A stretch of DNA of 64,000 nt from Planctomycetota bacterium (GTDB taxonomy: Bacteria > Planctomycetota > Phycisphaerae > Phycisphaerales > UBA1924), in contig JAFLCN010000007.1 of NCBI GenBank assembly GCA_017303555.1, forward strand, positions 89,251-153,250. Direction: 5' to 3'. The notes under the pieces were generated by a model. That model ran no database searches, was not told the DNA's origin, and saw only the letters and a program-made list of their open reading frames with translations. Every line of letters starts with the position of its first letter. Position 1 is the first letter of the stretch. Positions 53,323-63,909 of this stretch are shown here, one piece after another. The translations under genes and the position numbers were made by a program.

Positions 53323-54032
53323 GCAGCAGCCTGCGAAGCCCGCTGGATCGCGCCGCGCCGGCGATTTTTGTGGCGGTCGGAATCATCGTTGCCGTGGGCG
53401 TTGTGCTGGTGAACAGGTACCGCGACAACGAGGTCGCCGTCTGGTCGATCGTTGGTATCTCTTCCTTGGCCGCGGCGGTCTACTGGCTGCTCACAACATT
53501 CAGCCCGATCATTCATCGACGCGTGTGCAAGCGGTGCGGGGCGACTGCTTTGGCGGAGCGATCGAACTGCGGGAAGTGTGATGCGGAGATCAACTGGCGG
53601 ACGGTGCGGTCGATTCCGAGCGTGCCGGATTCGTCGATCCCGTGTTTGCGAGCGGCGGCAACGGGATGGAACCCGTGGTTCATCGTCGTGCCCGGTGCGC
53701 TGCTGTTGTTTGTGCTGCTGATCTGGACGCCGTTGATCTTTGTGGCGCTCGGAGCAACGGTGTTTTTGAGTTTGCCGTTTGCGGGATTCGTGAATCGGCG
53801 GCGGATCGTCAAGCTGATCGAGAGGCTGGAGGCATCGGACGGTCGGCTGTGCAGCGTTTGCATGTATGCGCGTGAGGATGGTGGGGATCGCTGTCCGGAG
53901 TGCGGATTGTGGGAAGCGGAAGGGGATTTGCAGGCGCAGTGGGAGCGGTCGGGACTTTGGGCGAGGCGGATTGATGCTGTGGAGCCAGCGGCGGCGGCGC
54001 GTGCCGAGCGGGTTGCGGAAGTTGTGCGATGA
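53319..54032 (+). CDS. Membrane protein with two zinc ribbons, first of a tandem pair
   Basis: A 237-residue protein with four helices (about 14-32, 41-60, 118-137, 138-158). Two C4 zinc ribbons lie on the same side: C70-x2-C73 with C84-x2-C87, and C178-x2-C181 with C192-x2-C195. The start is a TTG overlapping the previous stop, with GGGAG upstream. It overlaps the next gene by four bases (ATGA). I do not recognise a named family. The paired ribbons and helices suggest a membrane-bound RNA/DNA- or protein-binding scaffold. Its neighbour is a clear paralogue with the same layout. Confidence 0.75.
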   Translation: MSSSLRSPLDRAAPAIFVAVGIIVAVGVVLVNRYRDNEVAVWSIVGISSLAAAVYWLLTTFSPIIHRRVCKRCGATALAERSNCGKCDAEINWRTVRSIPSVPDSSIPCLRAAATGWNPWFIVVPGALLLFVLLIWTPLIFVALGATVFLSLPFAGFVNRRRIVKLIERLEASDGRLCSVCMYAREDGGDRCPECGLWEAEGDLQAQWERSGLWARRIDAVEPAAAARAERVAEVVR

Positions 54033-54727
54033 TTCCGAAGCATCCGGCGCATTCTGCGGCGAGGCGCAGGTGGATTCTTGCGTATCCGCCTTTTTGTCTT
54101 GCGACCTTGCTGATGACTCCGGCAAATGCGGTGCCGTGGTTTGAAGTGGGGGTGGTTTCGGGCTTGTTCGTCGTCATGTTGATCTGCGAGTTTGTGTTGA
54201 TGCCGCGGATGAGTTTGCCTCCGTCTCGGCGGTGTTCGCGGTGCGATGCGCGATCACCCAAGAGCAGCGATGCATGTGTGGGATGCGGGCGCGAGTTTGT
54301 TGTGGACAAGCCGGTGCTTTACCCGGTCGATCTGAGTTTGTTGCCTGCCTCGAAGCGGGCCGGGAAATTCGCGACTGGTATTGCTGCGGCGGTCACGGTC
54401 TTGGTGCTCGGCGTCTGGATCTTCCTTCCGCGCTTCGGCGGTCAGCTTGCCGTGATGACGTTGTACTTCTGCATGATCATTTACGGCTTCGAGTTTTCGA
54501 AGTGGATCTTCCTCAATCGCATTGCGCAGCAAGTTGAGCGGCACGCAGGGGCCGTGTGCACGCACTGCGTTTATCCGATTGATGAGTCGATGACGGTGTG
54601 TCCGGAGTGCGGGGCGCGGGAAACAGCAAAGGCGGCGCGGCGTGATTGGCTTACGACCGGGTTGTGGCTGCCGCGGGATCGGGTGCTGCCGGTCGAAGGC
54701 GCGGCACCGTTGTCGCCGAGCCCCTGA
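54029..54727 (+). CDS. Membrane protein with two zinc ribbons, second of a tandem pair
   Basis: A 232-residue paralogue of the preceding protein. Four helices are at about 14-33, 38-58, 114-133 and 138-160. The zinc ligands are C69-x2-C72 with C83-x2-C86, and C177-x2-C180 with C191-x2-C194. Each Cys sits exactly one residue earlier than in the first protein, so the 108-residue distance between the ribbons is conserved although the rest has diverged. The second ribbon ends in CPECGARET, a classic zinc-ribbon form, and the helices are strongly hydrophobic. Starts at ATG inside the stop of the upstream gene. The pair probably arose by duplication and may act together. Confidence 0.75.
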   Translation: MIPKHPAHSAARRRWILAYPPFCLATLLMTPANAVPWFEVGVVSGLFVVMLICEFVLMPRMSLPPSRRCSRCDARSPKSSDACVGCGREFVVDKPVLYPVDLSLLPASKRAGKFATGIAAAVTVLVLGVWIFLPRFGGQLAVMTLYFCMIIYGFEFSKWIFLNRIAQQVERHAGAVCTHCVYPIDESMTVCPECGARETAKAARRDWLTTGLWLPRDRVLPVEGAAPLSPSP

Positions 54728-55075
54728 AGGCACCGAAGGCGTCTTTTGGATGCTGGCAAGGACAAATCGCTGGGTTTGAAGGGGTGTTGGAGGGGTTGCG
54801 GAAAGGCCGGTCGGGGGGTAGCGCGGATCGTTCTCCAATAGGGGTTCTTGCCTAAACTTCTGCCCTGTCGGTTGGTCGACCGACGCCGGGTTTGCCGCGA
54901 GTGTTCGCGGTAGCCGGAAAGTTCTGCAAGGACGCCAACGCCCCCGTTCCTCTCCAAAGAGAGGGGGCAGACCGAGGTCCGAGTTCCGCAAGAGCGGAAG
55001 TGGACTGCGGTTTCGGTGCCGACGCGTGCGCTCGACCGGCGTGACGTGACGCACTTCGAGGAACCAAGAGAAAAC
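54728..55075 (+). promoter_or_regulatory. Long leader upstream of rpsA
   Basis: 348 bases without a gene. A TAAACT hexamer (54853-54858) may be a -10 element, which would give a leader of about 210 bases. The leader contains a GTCGGT/ACCGAC stem (54867-54884) and a bulged stem of CCC-gtt-CCTCTC with GAGAGGGGG (54943-54967). S1 autoregulates its own translation in other bacteria, so a control structure here is plausible. Confidence 0.4.
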
Positions 55076-56863
<1,788 letters not shown>

Positions 56864-56925
56864 TTCGAGTCACGCCCCTCCGGGCGTGAGATTGGGCTTC
56901 GAAAACTTGTAACTGCAAAAACCTC

Positions 56926-56955
56926 AAGCCCCCGCCGACTGGCGGGGGCTTTTCA
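56926..56955 (+). terminator. Intrinsic terminator of rpsA
   Basis: AAGCCCCCGCC (56926-56936) pairs with GGCGGGGGCTT (56941-56951) over 11 bases, loop GACT, followed by TTC. A first stem, TCACGCCC/GGGCGTGA with a 4-base loop, lies at 56870-56889 just after the stop. Two stems in series may ensure strong termination. Confidence 0.9.
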
Positions 56956-57129
56956 CTTTGTCGCACCTGAAAAAAGCGAGCAACACACGGCGTGCGACGG
57001 AGGTAAAGTCACTGTGCAGCGCGAAGCGCTCGGCGCGGCAACGAAGCGGGGTTTCGAGCCAGTCAGGCCGGGAAGGGGCTCAGGCCGGGTCCCGGACGTC
57101 TGGTTCAGCACATCGCGAGGAAGCTGAGG

Positions 57130-59229
57130 ATGAACAGAAGCGAGATCTTGCGGCGGCTGTCGGTCATGGAAAGAAGGAGCTTCATGTCTAGGTTTCCTTA
57201 CTCGTTTTTGGATGTGCGGGTCGCGTTGCCGCGGCTCGTGGTGGACATGATGCAACCTCCGTGCCGGAAGGGGTGCCGGGCACGCCCGCAAGCGCCGGAA
57301 GTCGGCGGAGTCGTTTTTCTCGGAACTGGGGCGTTCTCGGGCGTGCGACGGGAGGCCCTGTTGCCGGTTTGCAACGCGGGGCGTTCGCTGGCGGCGACGG
57401 TGTTGATGGGCGTTTTTATTGCACTCGCGTTGCCTTTGTCCGGTGCCGCGGCGCAGGACACGCTGCCGAAGCATCCGGACGGGGAAGAACGCAAGGTCGC
57501 GGCGATTTCGCAGGAGATGCTGCAGCCTCCGAAGCCCGACGCGATGATGAAGGCGTTTGGAGAAGTTCGTCGGTGGGTCGATCGCTGGGAGATCACGCCG
57601 ACGGATGGAACGTCGAAGTTCGGGAACTCGTCCGGAGCGATCTGCCTGACGCTCCGGTACGGCGGTCGGATCGTGGGGCGGAGCGTTGAAGTCGGCGGGC
57701 CCGATGCGTTGGAGCGGGCGGCGCGCGGTGCGATGAAGGACGCCTCAGCGTTTTTCGGAGAGAAGGGCAAGCCGCAGAACGCGGGGCGGATCGCGATCCT
57801 GCTCGAAGCCGCGGGCGCATTGATCCCGTACGAGCCGTCGAGCTACGACGACACCGATCTGGAGATTCCCGCTGGCATCGACGGGGTGGCGGCGCGAGCG
57901 GGCGAGGGCGATCGGCAGCGGCTCCGCATCGTGTTTCCTTCGATGATGCTGACGTTTGGTCACGGCGCGGAGCGCACCGTCGGTTCGGGCGGGCAGGCGC
58001 CGGGCGATGCGCTGGCGGCGTGCGCCGCGAATGTGCTGGAGGACCCGGCGGTGGGGATCCGGAGCGATGCCGCGAACGATCCCGCGAGGTTAATGAAGGA
58101 CCGCAAGGTGACGTTCTACCGGTTCGAGGTTTCGCAGCTTGCGCAGATCTCGCCGGCGGAGTCTCCGGTGTTTCTGTATCGGCAGGGCAAGGTCGTGCCG
58201 GAGCGCGACGTGAGTGTCGCGTCGATGAAGGCGTGGGCCGAGGGTTTGACGAATCACCTGCTTTCCCGCGTCAGCGTCCATGAAAAGGGGGCGCTGGTGA
58301 GCGGCTTGTACTCGCCGATATCGGGCGCGAGCGTGGTGCGGGCGGAGATTGCCGAGCAGGCGTTGATCGGCATGGCGCTCGCTCGTGCTTCTCAGAGCGG
58401 CATTTTGAGCGCGGATGCGGCGTCGCGTTCTCAGGACGCGGCAAGGGCGATCGTTCGGGATCTGGCAACGGCGGACAGCGAGAAACGCAAGGTCGAAACG
58501 TCGCCGATCGCGTCGGCAGCGCTGCTGCTCACGGTGCAGACGCTCGCGATCGACGCGCCCGAGGCGAAAGAAGCGCTCGTCTCCGCGACGAGAACCGTTC
58601 GCGGTCTGCTGGAGGGGTCGGTCAAGGCGCCTTCGGTTTCGGCGCTCGGGGCGTGGGCGGCGGCCGGCGCGGAGAGCAAGCCGGAGCTTGTGGGCGCTGC
58701 GAAGGAGGCAGTGCCGGCGATATTTCGTGCAGCGCCCGTCGAGAAGCTGGCGGCGGCGATGCCGTGGATCGTGCTGGCCGCCCGGAGCATCGACCCCTCG
58801 GGCGAGATCGCATCGGCCCCTGTGCTGGATCAGTGGCGGGATCTGGTGTTCCAGTTCGCCATGAGGCCTCAGGATGCCGGCCCGGATGGCGAGGACCTTG
58901 TCGGCGGCTTCGTGATGACCGGTTCGCGTGCTCCGCTTCCTTCGGCGCAGAGTCTCCGGGTGATCGCGGGGCTGGCGGCGATGCTCAACGACGACCGATT
59001 GACGCCCCCGGCGGAACGCGCGAAAGAGATTGCGAGGCTTGTGCCCAGCCTGCGGTTTGTCCGGCAGTTGATGGGCGATGAGTACAACGGGGCGATGTAT
59101 GTGGACCCTTTGCGGGCGGAATGGGGCGTCCGAAATTCGCTGTGGGATCAGCGCATGAGCGGGGAGGCGAGTGCCCTTGCGCTGATCGCGCTGTGCGAGG
59201 CTGTTGAGGGCGCGCAGCGGGCGGATTGA
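57130..59229 (+). CDS. Exported protein of unknown function
   Basis: An open frame of 699 residues, but the start is uncertain. A signal peptide (SLAATVLMGVFIALALPLSGAAAQD) lies at about 86-110, so the real start is probably inside the frame. A GTG at 57343 (39 residues before the mature protein) or ATG at 57247 are candidates. The first 70 codons overlap GC-rich hairpins and may be leader RNA. The mature part has ICLTLRYGGRIVGRS, then Ala-rich helical repeats (STATUSing as an alpha solenoid) with ALVSATRTVRGLLEG and LRVIAGLAAMLNDDRL. The C-terminus contains FVRQLMGDEYNGAMYVDP. I see no catalytic motif. Third-codon GC is consistent with a real gene. Confidence 0.7.
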   Translation: MNRSEILRRLSVMERRSFMSRFPYSFLDVRVALPRLVVDMMQPPCRKGCRARPQAPEVGGVVFLGTGAFSGVRREALLPVCNAGRSLAATVLMGVFIALALPLSGAAAQDTLPKHPDGEERKVAAISQEMLQPPKPDAMMKAFGEVRRWVDRWEITPTDGTSKFGNSSGAICLTLRYGGRIVGRSVEVGGPDALERAARGAMKDASAFFGEKGKPQNAGRIAILLEAAGALIPYEPSSYDDTDLEIPAGIDGVAARAGEGDRQRLRIVFPSMMLTFGHGAERTVGSGGQAPGDALAACAANVLEDPAVGIRSDAANDPARLMKDRKVTFYRFEVSQLAQISPAESPVFLYRQGKVVPERDVSVASMKAWAEGLTNHLLSRVSVHEKGALVSGLYSPISGASVVRAEIAEQALIGMALARASQSGILSADAASRSQDAARAIVRDLATADSEKRKVETSPIASAALLLTVQTLAIDAPEAKEALVSATRTVRGLLEGSVKAPSVSALGAWAAAGAESKPELVGAAKEAVPAIFRAAPVEKLAAAMPWIVLAARSIDPSGEIASAPVLDQWRDLVFQFAMRPQDAGPDGEDLVGGFVMTGSRAPLPSAQSLRVIAGLAAMLNDDRLTPPAERAKEIARLVPSLRFVRQLMGDEYNGAMYVDPLRAEWGVRNSLWDQRMSGEASALALIALCEAVEGAQRAD

Positions 59230-59465
59230 GCGCAGCGGGCGGCCGGGCCGGGCCCGCTTTGCGGCGTGGGTGAAACTTGAAAATTGGGGCCGGGGAAGCG
59301 GCAAAAACATCTGCAAATTACGGGGTTTTCTCCCATGCCTGCGGGAGAAATATCGCGGCGTTTTGACTAGAATGGGAGTCGAATTTCGGCCCGATTTCGC
59401 GGGCTGAAGAAGGCGCCGCCGGGGCGACTGCCGATCGCTCGCGCCCGCCATTCTCGGAGGTACGG

Positions 59466-62273
59466 ATGACCGATGATTTGAACGCAGCTCGCAGCCCGGA
59501 TGCAGAGATTCCCGGCACCGGCGGCGGCAACGCCGACGCGGCGTCTGGTGGGGGGGGCGGGCGCGTCCTTGATCTCGACATCCAGCGTGAGCTGCAGGAT
59601 TCGTACCTGACGTACGCGATGAGCACGATCATGGACCGGGCACTGCCCGACGTCCGCGACGGACTGAAGCCTTCGCAGCGGCGCATCCTGGTCGCGATGA
59701 ACGATCTCAAGCTGCGCCCCGGCCGGAAGCACCTGAAGTGCGCCAAGATCGCCGGTAACACCTCGGGCGATTACCACCCGCACGGTGAAGCGGTTGTCTA
59801 TCCGACGCTTGTCGGCATGGCTCAGAAGTGGCGCATGCGTGTGCCCCTGATTGATCCGCAGGGGAATTTCGGTTCGATCAACGGCGATCCGCCCGCGGCT
59901 ATGCGATACACCGAGGCCCGCATGATGCACGCGGCGGTCGATCTGCTCGCCGATCTCGAGTACGACACGGTTGATCGCCAGCCGAACTACGACGACCGCT
60001 TGCTGGAGCCGAAGGTGCTGCCGGGCAAGTTCCCGCAGCTCCTCATTAACGGCGGCATCGGCATCGCGGTCGGCATGGCAACAAGCCTGCCCCCTCAGAA
60101 TCCGCTCGAAGTTTTCGATTCGATCATCCGCGTGCTGGAGAACCCGGCGGTCACGCTGATGGAACTCATGCAGGATGTGACCGACGCGAGCGGAAAAGTT
60201 GTGCGGGTCGGCATCAAGGGGCCGGATTTCCCGACCGGCGGGACGATCCTGGGTCGGCGGGGCATTCTGGAGGCGTACGCGTCGGGGCGCGGGCGCATCA
60301 CGGTCCGCGGCACCTGCCGCATCGAAACGCTGGGCGGCGAAGGTTCCAAGAGCGAGCGGCACCAGATCGTCATCGATGAGATTCCGTACAACAGCTCGCA
60401 GGAACTGCTGCTGAAGAAGATCGTCGAATCGGTGGAAGAGGATCGCATTCCGGATGTGTCGGATGTGCGGGATGAGTCGGGTCGCGAGGCGGCGACGCGC
60501 ATCGTGATTGAGCTGAAGCGTGGGGCCGATCCGCGCGTGGTCGAGAAGCAGCTCTACGAATTCACGAGCCTGCAGGACACGTTCAGCATCATGAATATCG
60601 CGCTGGTGAATCGCCAGCCGCGGACGCTCGGGCTGCGGGAATTGATCGATCTCTACATCGAGCACCGGCGCGATGTCATCCGGCGGCGCACCAGCTTCCT
60701 GCTCCGGCGTGCGAAGAAGACGGCCCACGAGTTGGAAGGCCTGATCTACGCGGTCTGCGATATCGACGAGGTGATCAAGATCATCCGCGGCAGCCGCACG
60801 CGAGAAGAGGCAATTCAGAAGTTGATGGATCGGCGGTTCCAGATTGCATCCACGCATCCGTACGCGCCGAAGCTTCCGGAGCGGCTGAAGAAGATGCTGC
60901 GTGCCGCGGATTCAGCGGGGGGCGTGCTGCTTTCACGCATTCAGGCGGAGGCGATCGGTGCGCTGCGTCTTATCCAGCTCGTGGGCCTCGAGATCGAGAA
61001 GCTGGTCAACGAGTACAACCAGCTTGTGAAGGAGATCGAGGAATACGAGTCCATCCTCGCCAGCGAGACCAAAGTCCGCGGCATGATCAAGGACGACTGC
61101 GAAGAGATGCGTCTGCGCTACGGCATCGGCAAGCTCGCCGAACGGCGGACGACGATCGACGACACGGAAACGGATATCACGATCGCCGAACTGATCGCGA
61201 AGGAAGATGTCGCGATCACGATCAGCCATCAGGGGTATGTGAAGCGTGTGCCGCTCGATACGTATCGCACGCAGGGGCGTGGCGGCAAGGGCATCCGCGC
61301 CGGCGACGCGAAGGATGAAGATTTCATCGAGCACGTCTTTGTCGCGGGCACGCACGATGATTTGCTCTGTTTCACCAACACCGGTCGCATCTTCAAGATG
61401 AAGGTGTATGAAGTGCCGGAGATGACCCGCACGAGCAAGGGCCGCGCGATTATCAATTTGCTGGAGCTGCGCGAGGGCGAGAAGACCCGCGCGTATCTGG
61501 CGATCAAGGACTTTGAATCGGGCAGCAACTTCCTGACCTTCTGCTCGAAGGCGGGCATCGTGAAGCGCACCGCGCTGAAGGATTACCAGAACGTCAACCG
61601 CTCGGGCATCATCGCGGTGGGGCTCAAGGAGGGCGATTCGCTCCTCGACGTCGTTCTCACCGGCGGCACCGACGACATCATGCTTGTCACGGCCTCGGGT
61701 ATGGCGATCCGCTTCCCCGAAGAAGATGCCCGCCTCATGGGCCGCTCGGCTGCGGGTGTGAAGGGCATCGAGCTCGACGATACCGATGAAGTCGTCGGCG
61801 TCGTGCAGATCCCGATGAAAAAGGATGCCGACGGCGACCCGATCACGGTTGACCCGAGCATCTCGCTCCTGACCATCTCCGAGAACGGCTACGGCAAGCG
61901 CACGCTCGTCGATGAATATCGCGTCCAACCCGAAGAGGGGAAGGCGCGAAGCCAGTCGCGAGGCGGCAAGGGCCGGGCGGACATCAAGGCCACCGATCGC
62001 AACGGGCGCTCTGTCTCGGCGCTGGGCGTCAAGGATGGCGACGATGTTGTCGTGGTCTCCAAGGGCGGCCAGCTTGTCCGCGTCAAGGCGGGCAAGATCA
62101 GCCAGATCGGGCGCGGCACGCAGGGCGTGCGCGTTGTCAGCCTGCACGAGGGCGACAAGGTGATCTCGGCGGCACGGATCGACGAGAGCATCGCCGGAGA
62201 CGGCGGTTCCGATGGGGCCGGAGAGGCTCAGCCGGGCGATGAAAACGCGCCGGCGGATCCACCCTCGAAGTAG
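59466..62273 (+). CDS. gyrA: DNA gyrase subunit A
   Basis: A 935-residue type IIA topoisomerase subunit that breaks and rejoins DNA with GyrB. The catalytic Tyr148 is in AAMRYTEARM. The QRDR reads HPHGEAVVYPTLV (104-116), so the E. coli Ser83 and Asp87 positions are Ala109 and Pro113. The breakage-reunion domain runs to about 535. The C-terminal beta-pinwheel carries the GyrA box, here QGRGGKG (in TYRTQGRGGKGIRAGD) instead of QRRGGKG, which defines it as gyrase and not topoisomerase IV, with a one-residue change. Disordered Gly-rich N-terminus and acidic tail. GGAGGT lies before the ATG. A TAGAAT hexamer at 59368-59373 may be a -10. Confidence 0.97.
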   Translation: MTDDLNAARSPDAEIPGTGGGNADAASGGGGGRVLDLDIQRELQDSYLTYAMSTIMDRALPDVRDGLKPSQRRILVAMNDLKLRPGRKHLKCAKIAGNTSGDYHPHGEAVVYPTLVGMAQKWRMRVPLIDPQGNFGSINGDPPAAMRYTEARMMHAAVDLLADLEYDTVDRQPNYDDRLLEPKVLPGKFPQLLINGGIGIAVGMATSLPPQNPLEVFDSIIRVLENPAVTLMELMQDVTDASGKVVRVGIKGPDFPTGGTILGRRGILEAYASGRGRITVRGTCRIETLGGEGSKSERHQIVIDEIPYNSSQELLLKKIVESVEEDRIPDVSDVRDESGREAATRIVIELKRGADPRVVEKQLYEFTSLQDTFSIMNIALVNRQPRTLGLRELIDLYIEHRRDVIRRRTSFLLRRAKKTAHELEGLIYAVCDIDEVIKIIRGSRTREEAIQKLMDRRFQIASTHPYAPKLPERLKKMLRAADSAGGVLLSRIQAEAIGALRLIQLVGLEIEKLVNEYNQLVKEIEEYESILASETKVRGMIKDDCEEMRLRYGIGKLAERRTTIDDTETDITIAELIAKEDVAITISHQGYVKRVPLDTYRTQGRGGKGIRAGDAKDEDFIEHVFVAGTHDDLLCFTNTGRIFKMKVYEVPEMTRTSKGRAIINLLELREGEKTRAYLAIKDFESGSNFLTFCSKAGIVKRTALKDYQNVNRSGIIAVGLKEGDSLLDVVLTGGTDDIMLVTASGMAIRFPEEDARLMGRSAAGVKGIELDDTDEVVGVVQIPMKKDADGDPITVDPSISLLTISENGYGKRTLVDEYRVQPEEGKARSQSRGGKGRADIKATDRNGRSVSALGVKDGDDVVVVSKGGQLVRVKAGKISQIGRGTQGVRVVSLHEGDKVISAARIDESIAGDGGSDGAGEAQPGDENAPADPPSK

Positions 62274-62339
62274 TCCAGAAGGGCCCGGTCATTCTGGTAC
62301 GCTCTTCCCGGCAACAGAATCCCCGGGGAGTCGGCCATC

Positions 62340-63419
62340 ATGGACTTTGAAAGGCTTCTCAGTCGGGCGATCGAGACGGGCGCATCGGATGTGCATTTGC
62401 AGGTCGATGCACCGCCCATGCTGCGCTTGGGTAACAGCATCCGCCATGTCGAGGGACCGCCCCTGACCGAAGCGGAGATGCAGGCGTTCCTCGGTTCGAT
62501 CGTGCCCCGCCATTTGGCGGACGATCTTGCCGGGTCCGCATCCCGGGGGCTCGACTTCTCCTATGCGATGCCCTCCGGTGGCCGATTTCGGTGCAGCGCG
62601 TTCCGAACGAGGGGTCGCTTCGGGATCACGATGCGGATCATCCGAACGTCGATTCCGTCGATCGATGTGCTCAAACTGCCAAAGGTGGTTCACGACATCG
62701 CGCTCTCCCGGCGCGGGCTGACGCTTGTGACCGGGACGACCGGTAGCGGCAAGAGCACGACGCTTGCGGCGATGATCGACCTGATCAACGAGAATTTCCG
62801 CACGAAAGTCATCACCGTCGAAGACCCGATCGAGTACCTGCACACCAACAAGAAGGCGCTGGTCTCGCAGATCGAGGTGGGCTCGGACACCACATCGTTC
62901 GATCAGGCCCTGCGCCAGGCGCTCCGCCAGGACCCGGATGTGATTCTCGTCGGTGAACTGCGCGACGTCGAGACGCTCCGGACCGCGCTGCGGGCGGCCG
63001 ATACCGGCCACCAGGTTTTTTCAACCGTCCACAGCGCCAACGCCCCGCAGACGATCGAGCGCATCATCGCGATGTTCCCGGTGAACGAGCACAAGCTGCT
63101 GCTCGCCCAGCTCGCCAACTCGATCGAGGCGATCATTTCGCAGCGGCTGATCACGACGCGGGACGAGAAGCGCCGCCCGGCGATCGAGATCCTGCGGGGC
63201 GGGCCGGTAACCGCCAAGTACATCCTGGACGGGAAGATCTCGGAACTCGCGAACTACCTGCAGATGGGCGAAGCGGGGATGCAGAGTTTCGATCAGCATA
63301 TTCTGGCGATGCACGCCACCGAAGAGATCAGCGGGACCGAGGCGATGCGGTTTGCCTCCAACCCCGAGGCGATGGCCATGGGGCTCCGCGGGATCAAGCG
63401 CACCGCGGGTATCGCCTGA
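62340..63419 (+). CDS. pilT: PilT-type ATPase for pilus retraction
   Basis: A 359-residue secretion-type hexameric ATPase of the PilT family (GspE/PilT superfamily). The N-terminal PAS-like domain has GASDVHLQVDAPPMLRLG. Walker A is GTTGSGKST (132-140), the Asp box VITVEDPIEYLH (158-169), Walker B DVILVGELRD (200-209), and the His box STVHSANAPQTIERII (228-243). The AIRNLIRE-type end of PilT is present in altered form. It would power twitching retraction or a related type IV pilus. The rest of the pilus genes are not in the window. 66 bases after gyrA and 35 before the STAS gene. Confidence 0.93.
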   Translation: MDFERLLSRAIETGASDVHLQVDAPPMLRLGNSIRHVEGPPLTEAEMQAFLGSIVPRHLADDLAGSASRGLDFSYAMPSGGRFRCSAFRTRGRFGITMRIIRTSIPSIDVLKLPKVVHDIALSRRGLTLVTGTTGSGKSTTLAAMIDLINENFRTKVITVEDPIEYLHTNKKALVSQIEVGSDTTSFDQALRQALRQDPDVILVGELRDVETLRTALRAADTGHQVFSTVHSANAPQTIERIIAMFPVNEHKLLLAQLANSIEAIISQRLITTRDEKRRPAIEILRGGPVTAKYILDGKISELANYLQMGEAGMQSFDQHILAMHATEEISGTEAMRFASNPEAMAMGLRGIKRTAGIA

Positions 63420-63454
63420 TCCGTCCCAGTTCCGAATGAACGCCGAGGAGCCTT

Positions 63455-63793
63455 ATGACCGAATCGTCTCCAGTGCTGGTTGAGAATCTCCCGGGCGTGG
63501 TTGTGGTGCGGATCGTCGCCGAAACGATCAACGAGTCGAATCTTGCCGCGGTGCGGAGCGCCGTCGCCCAGGCGGGTGAGCAGTCTCCGGGCGATGTTGT
63601 GGCGATGGATATGGCCAAGGTCGGGTTCATGCCGAGCGTTTCGCTGGGGGGGTTGATCCAGTTGAGCCAGTTGTTCAAATCCCGCAAGCAGCGGTTTTTG
63701 CTGGTGGGGCTTCAGCCGACGGTGCGGGAGATGCTGGTGCTGACGAGGCTGGACCGGGTGTTCGAGATCCGCGCCGGACTTTCCGAGATCTAG
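63455..63793 (+). CDS. STAS-domain anti-sigma factor antagonist-like protein
   Basis: A 112-residue single STAS domain. The N-terminal strand pair (VVVVRIVAETINESN) leads to MDMAKVGFMPSVSLGGLIQLSQLFKSRKQRFLLVGLQPTVREMLVLTRLDRVFEI, the standard STAS core. The phosphorylatable Ser of SpoIIAA-type proteins would correspond to one of the Ser residues in PSVSLGG. Such proteins regulate sigma factors or bind chemoreceptor-like partners; the partner is unknown. Close to pilT downstream, so possibly co-transcribed. Confidence 0.85.
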   Translation: MTESSPVLVENLPGVVVVRIVAETINESNLAAVRSAVAQAGEQSPGDVVAMDMAKVGFMPSVSLGGLIQLSQLFKSRKQRFLLVGLQPTVREMLVLTRLDRVFEIRAGLSEI

Positions 63794-63909
63794 CAGGTCG
63801 TTGAAGAACCACGATTGAAGACAGCCGGACGATCCTTCGCCGGTCGGTGCGATGTATTTCGCGGGTGTTTTTATTGGACGCGGAACGCCTGCTGCGGCTT
63901 GCGGCCCGT

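Noticed and set aside
57050..57115. Possible 4.5S signal recognition particle RNA (GTCAGGCCGGGAAGG)
   Set aside because: Resembles the GTCAGG-CCGGAAGG core, but the 3' AGCAG side of the symmetric loop is wrong and the flanks do not pair as an SRP hairpin.
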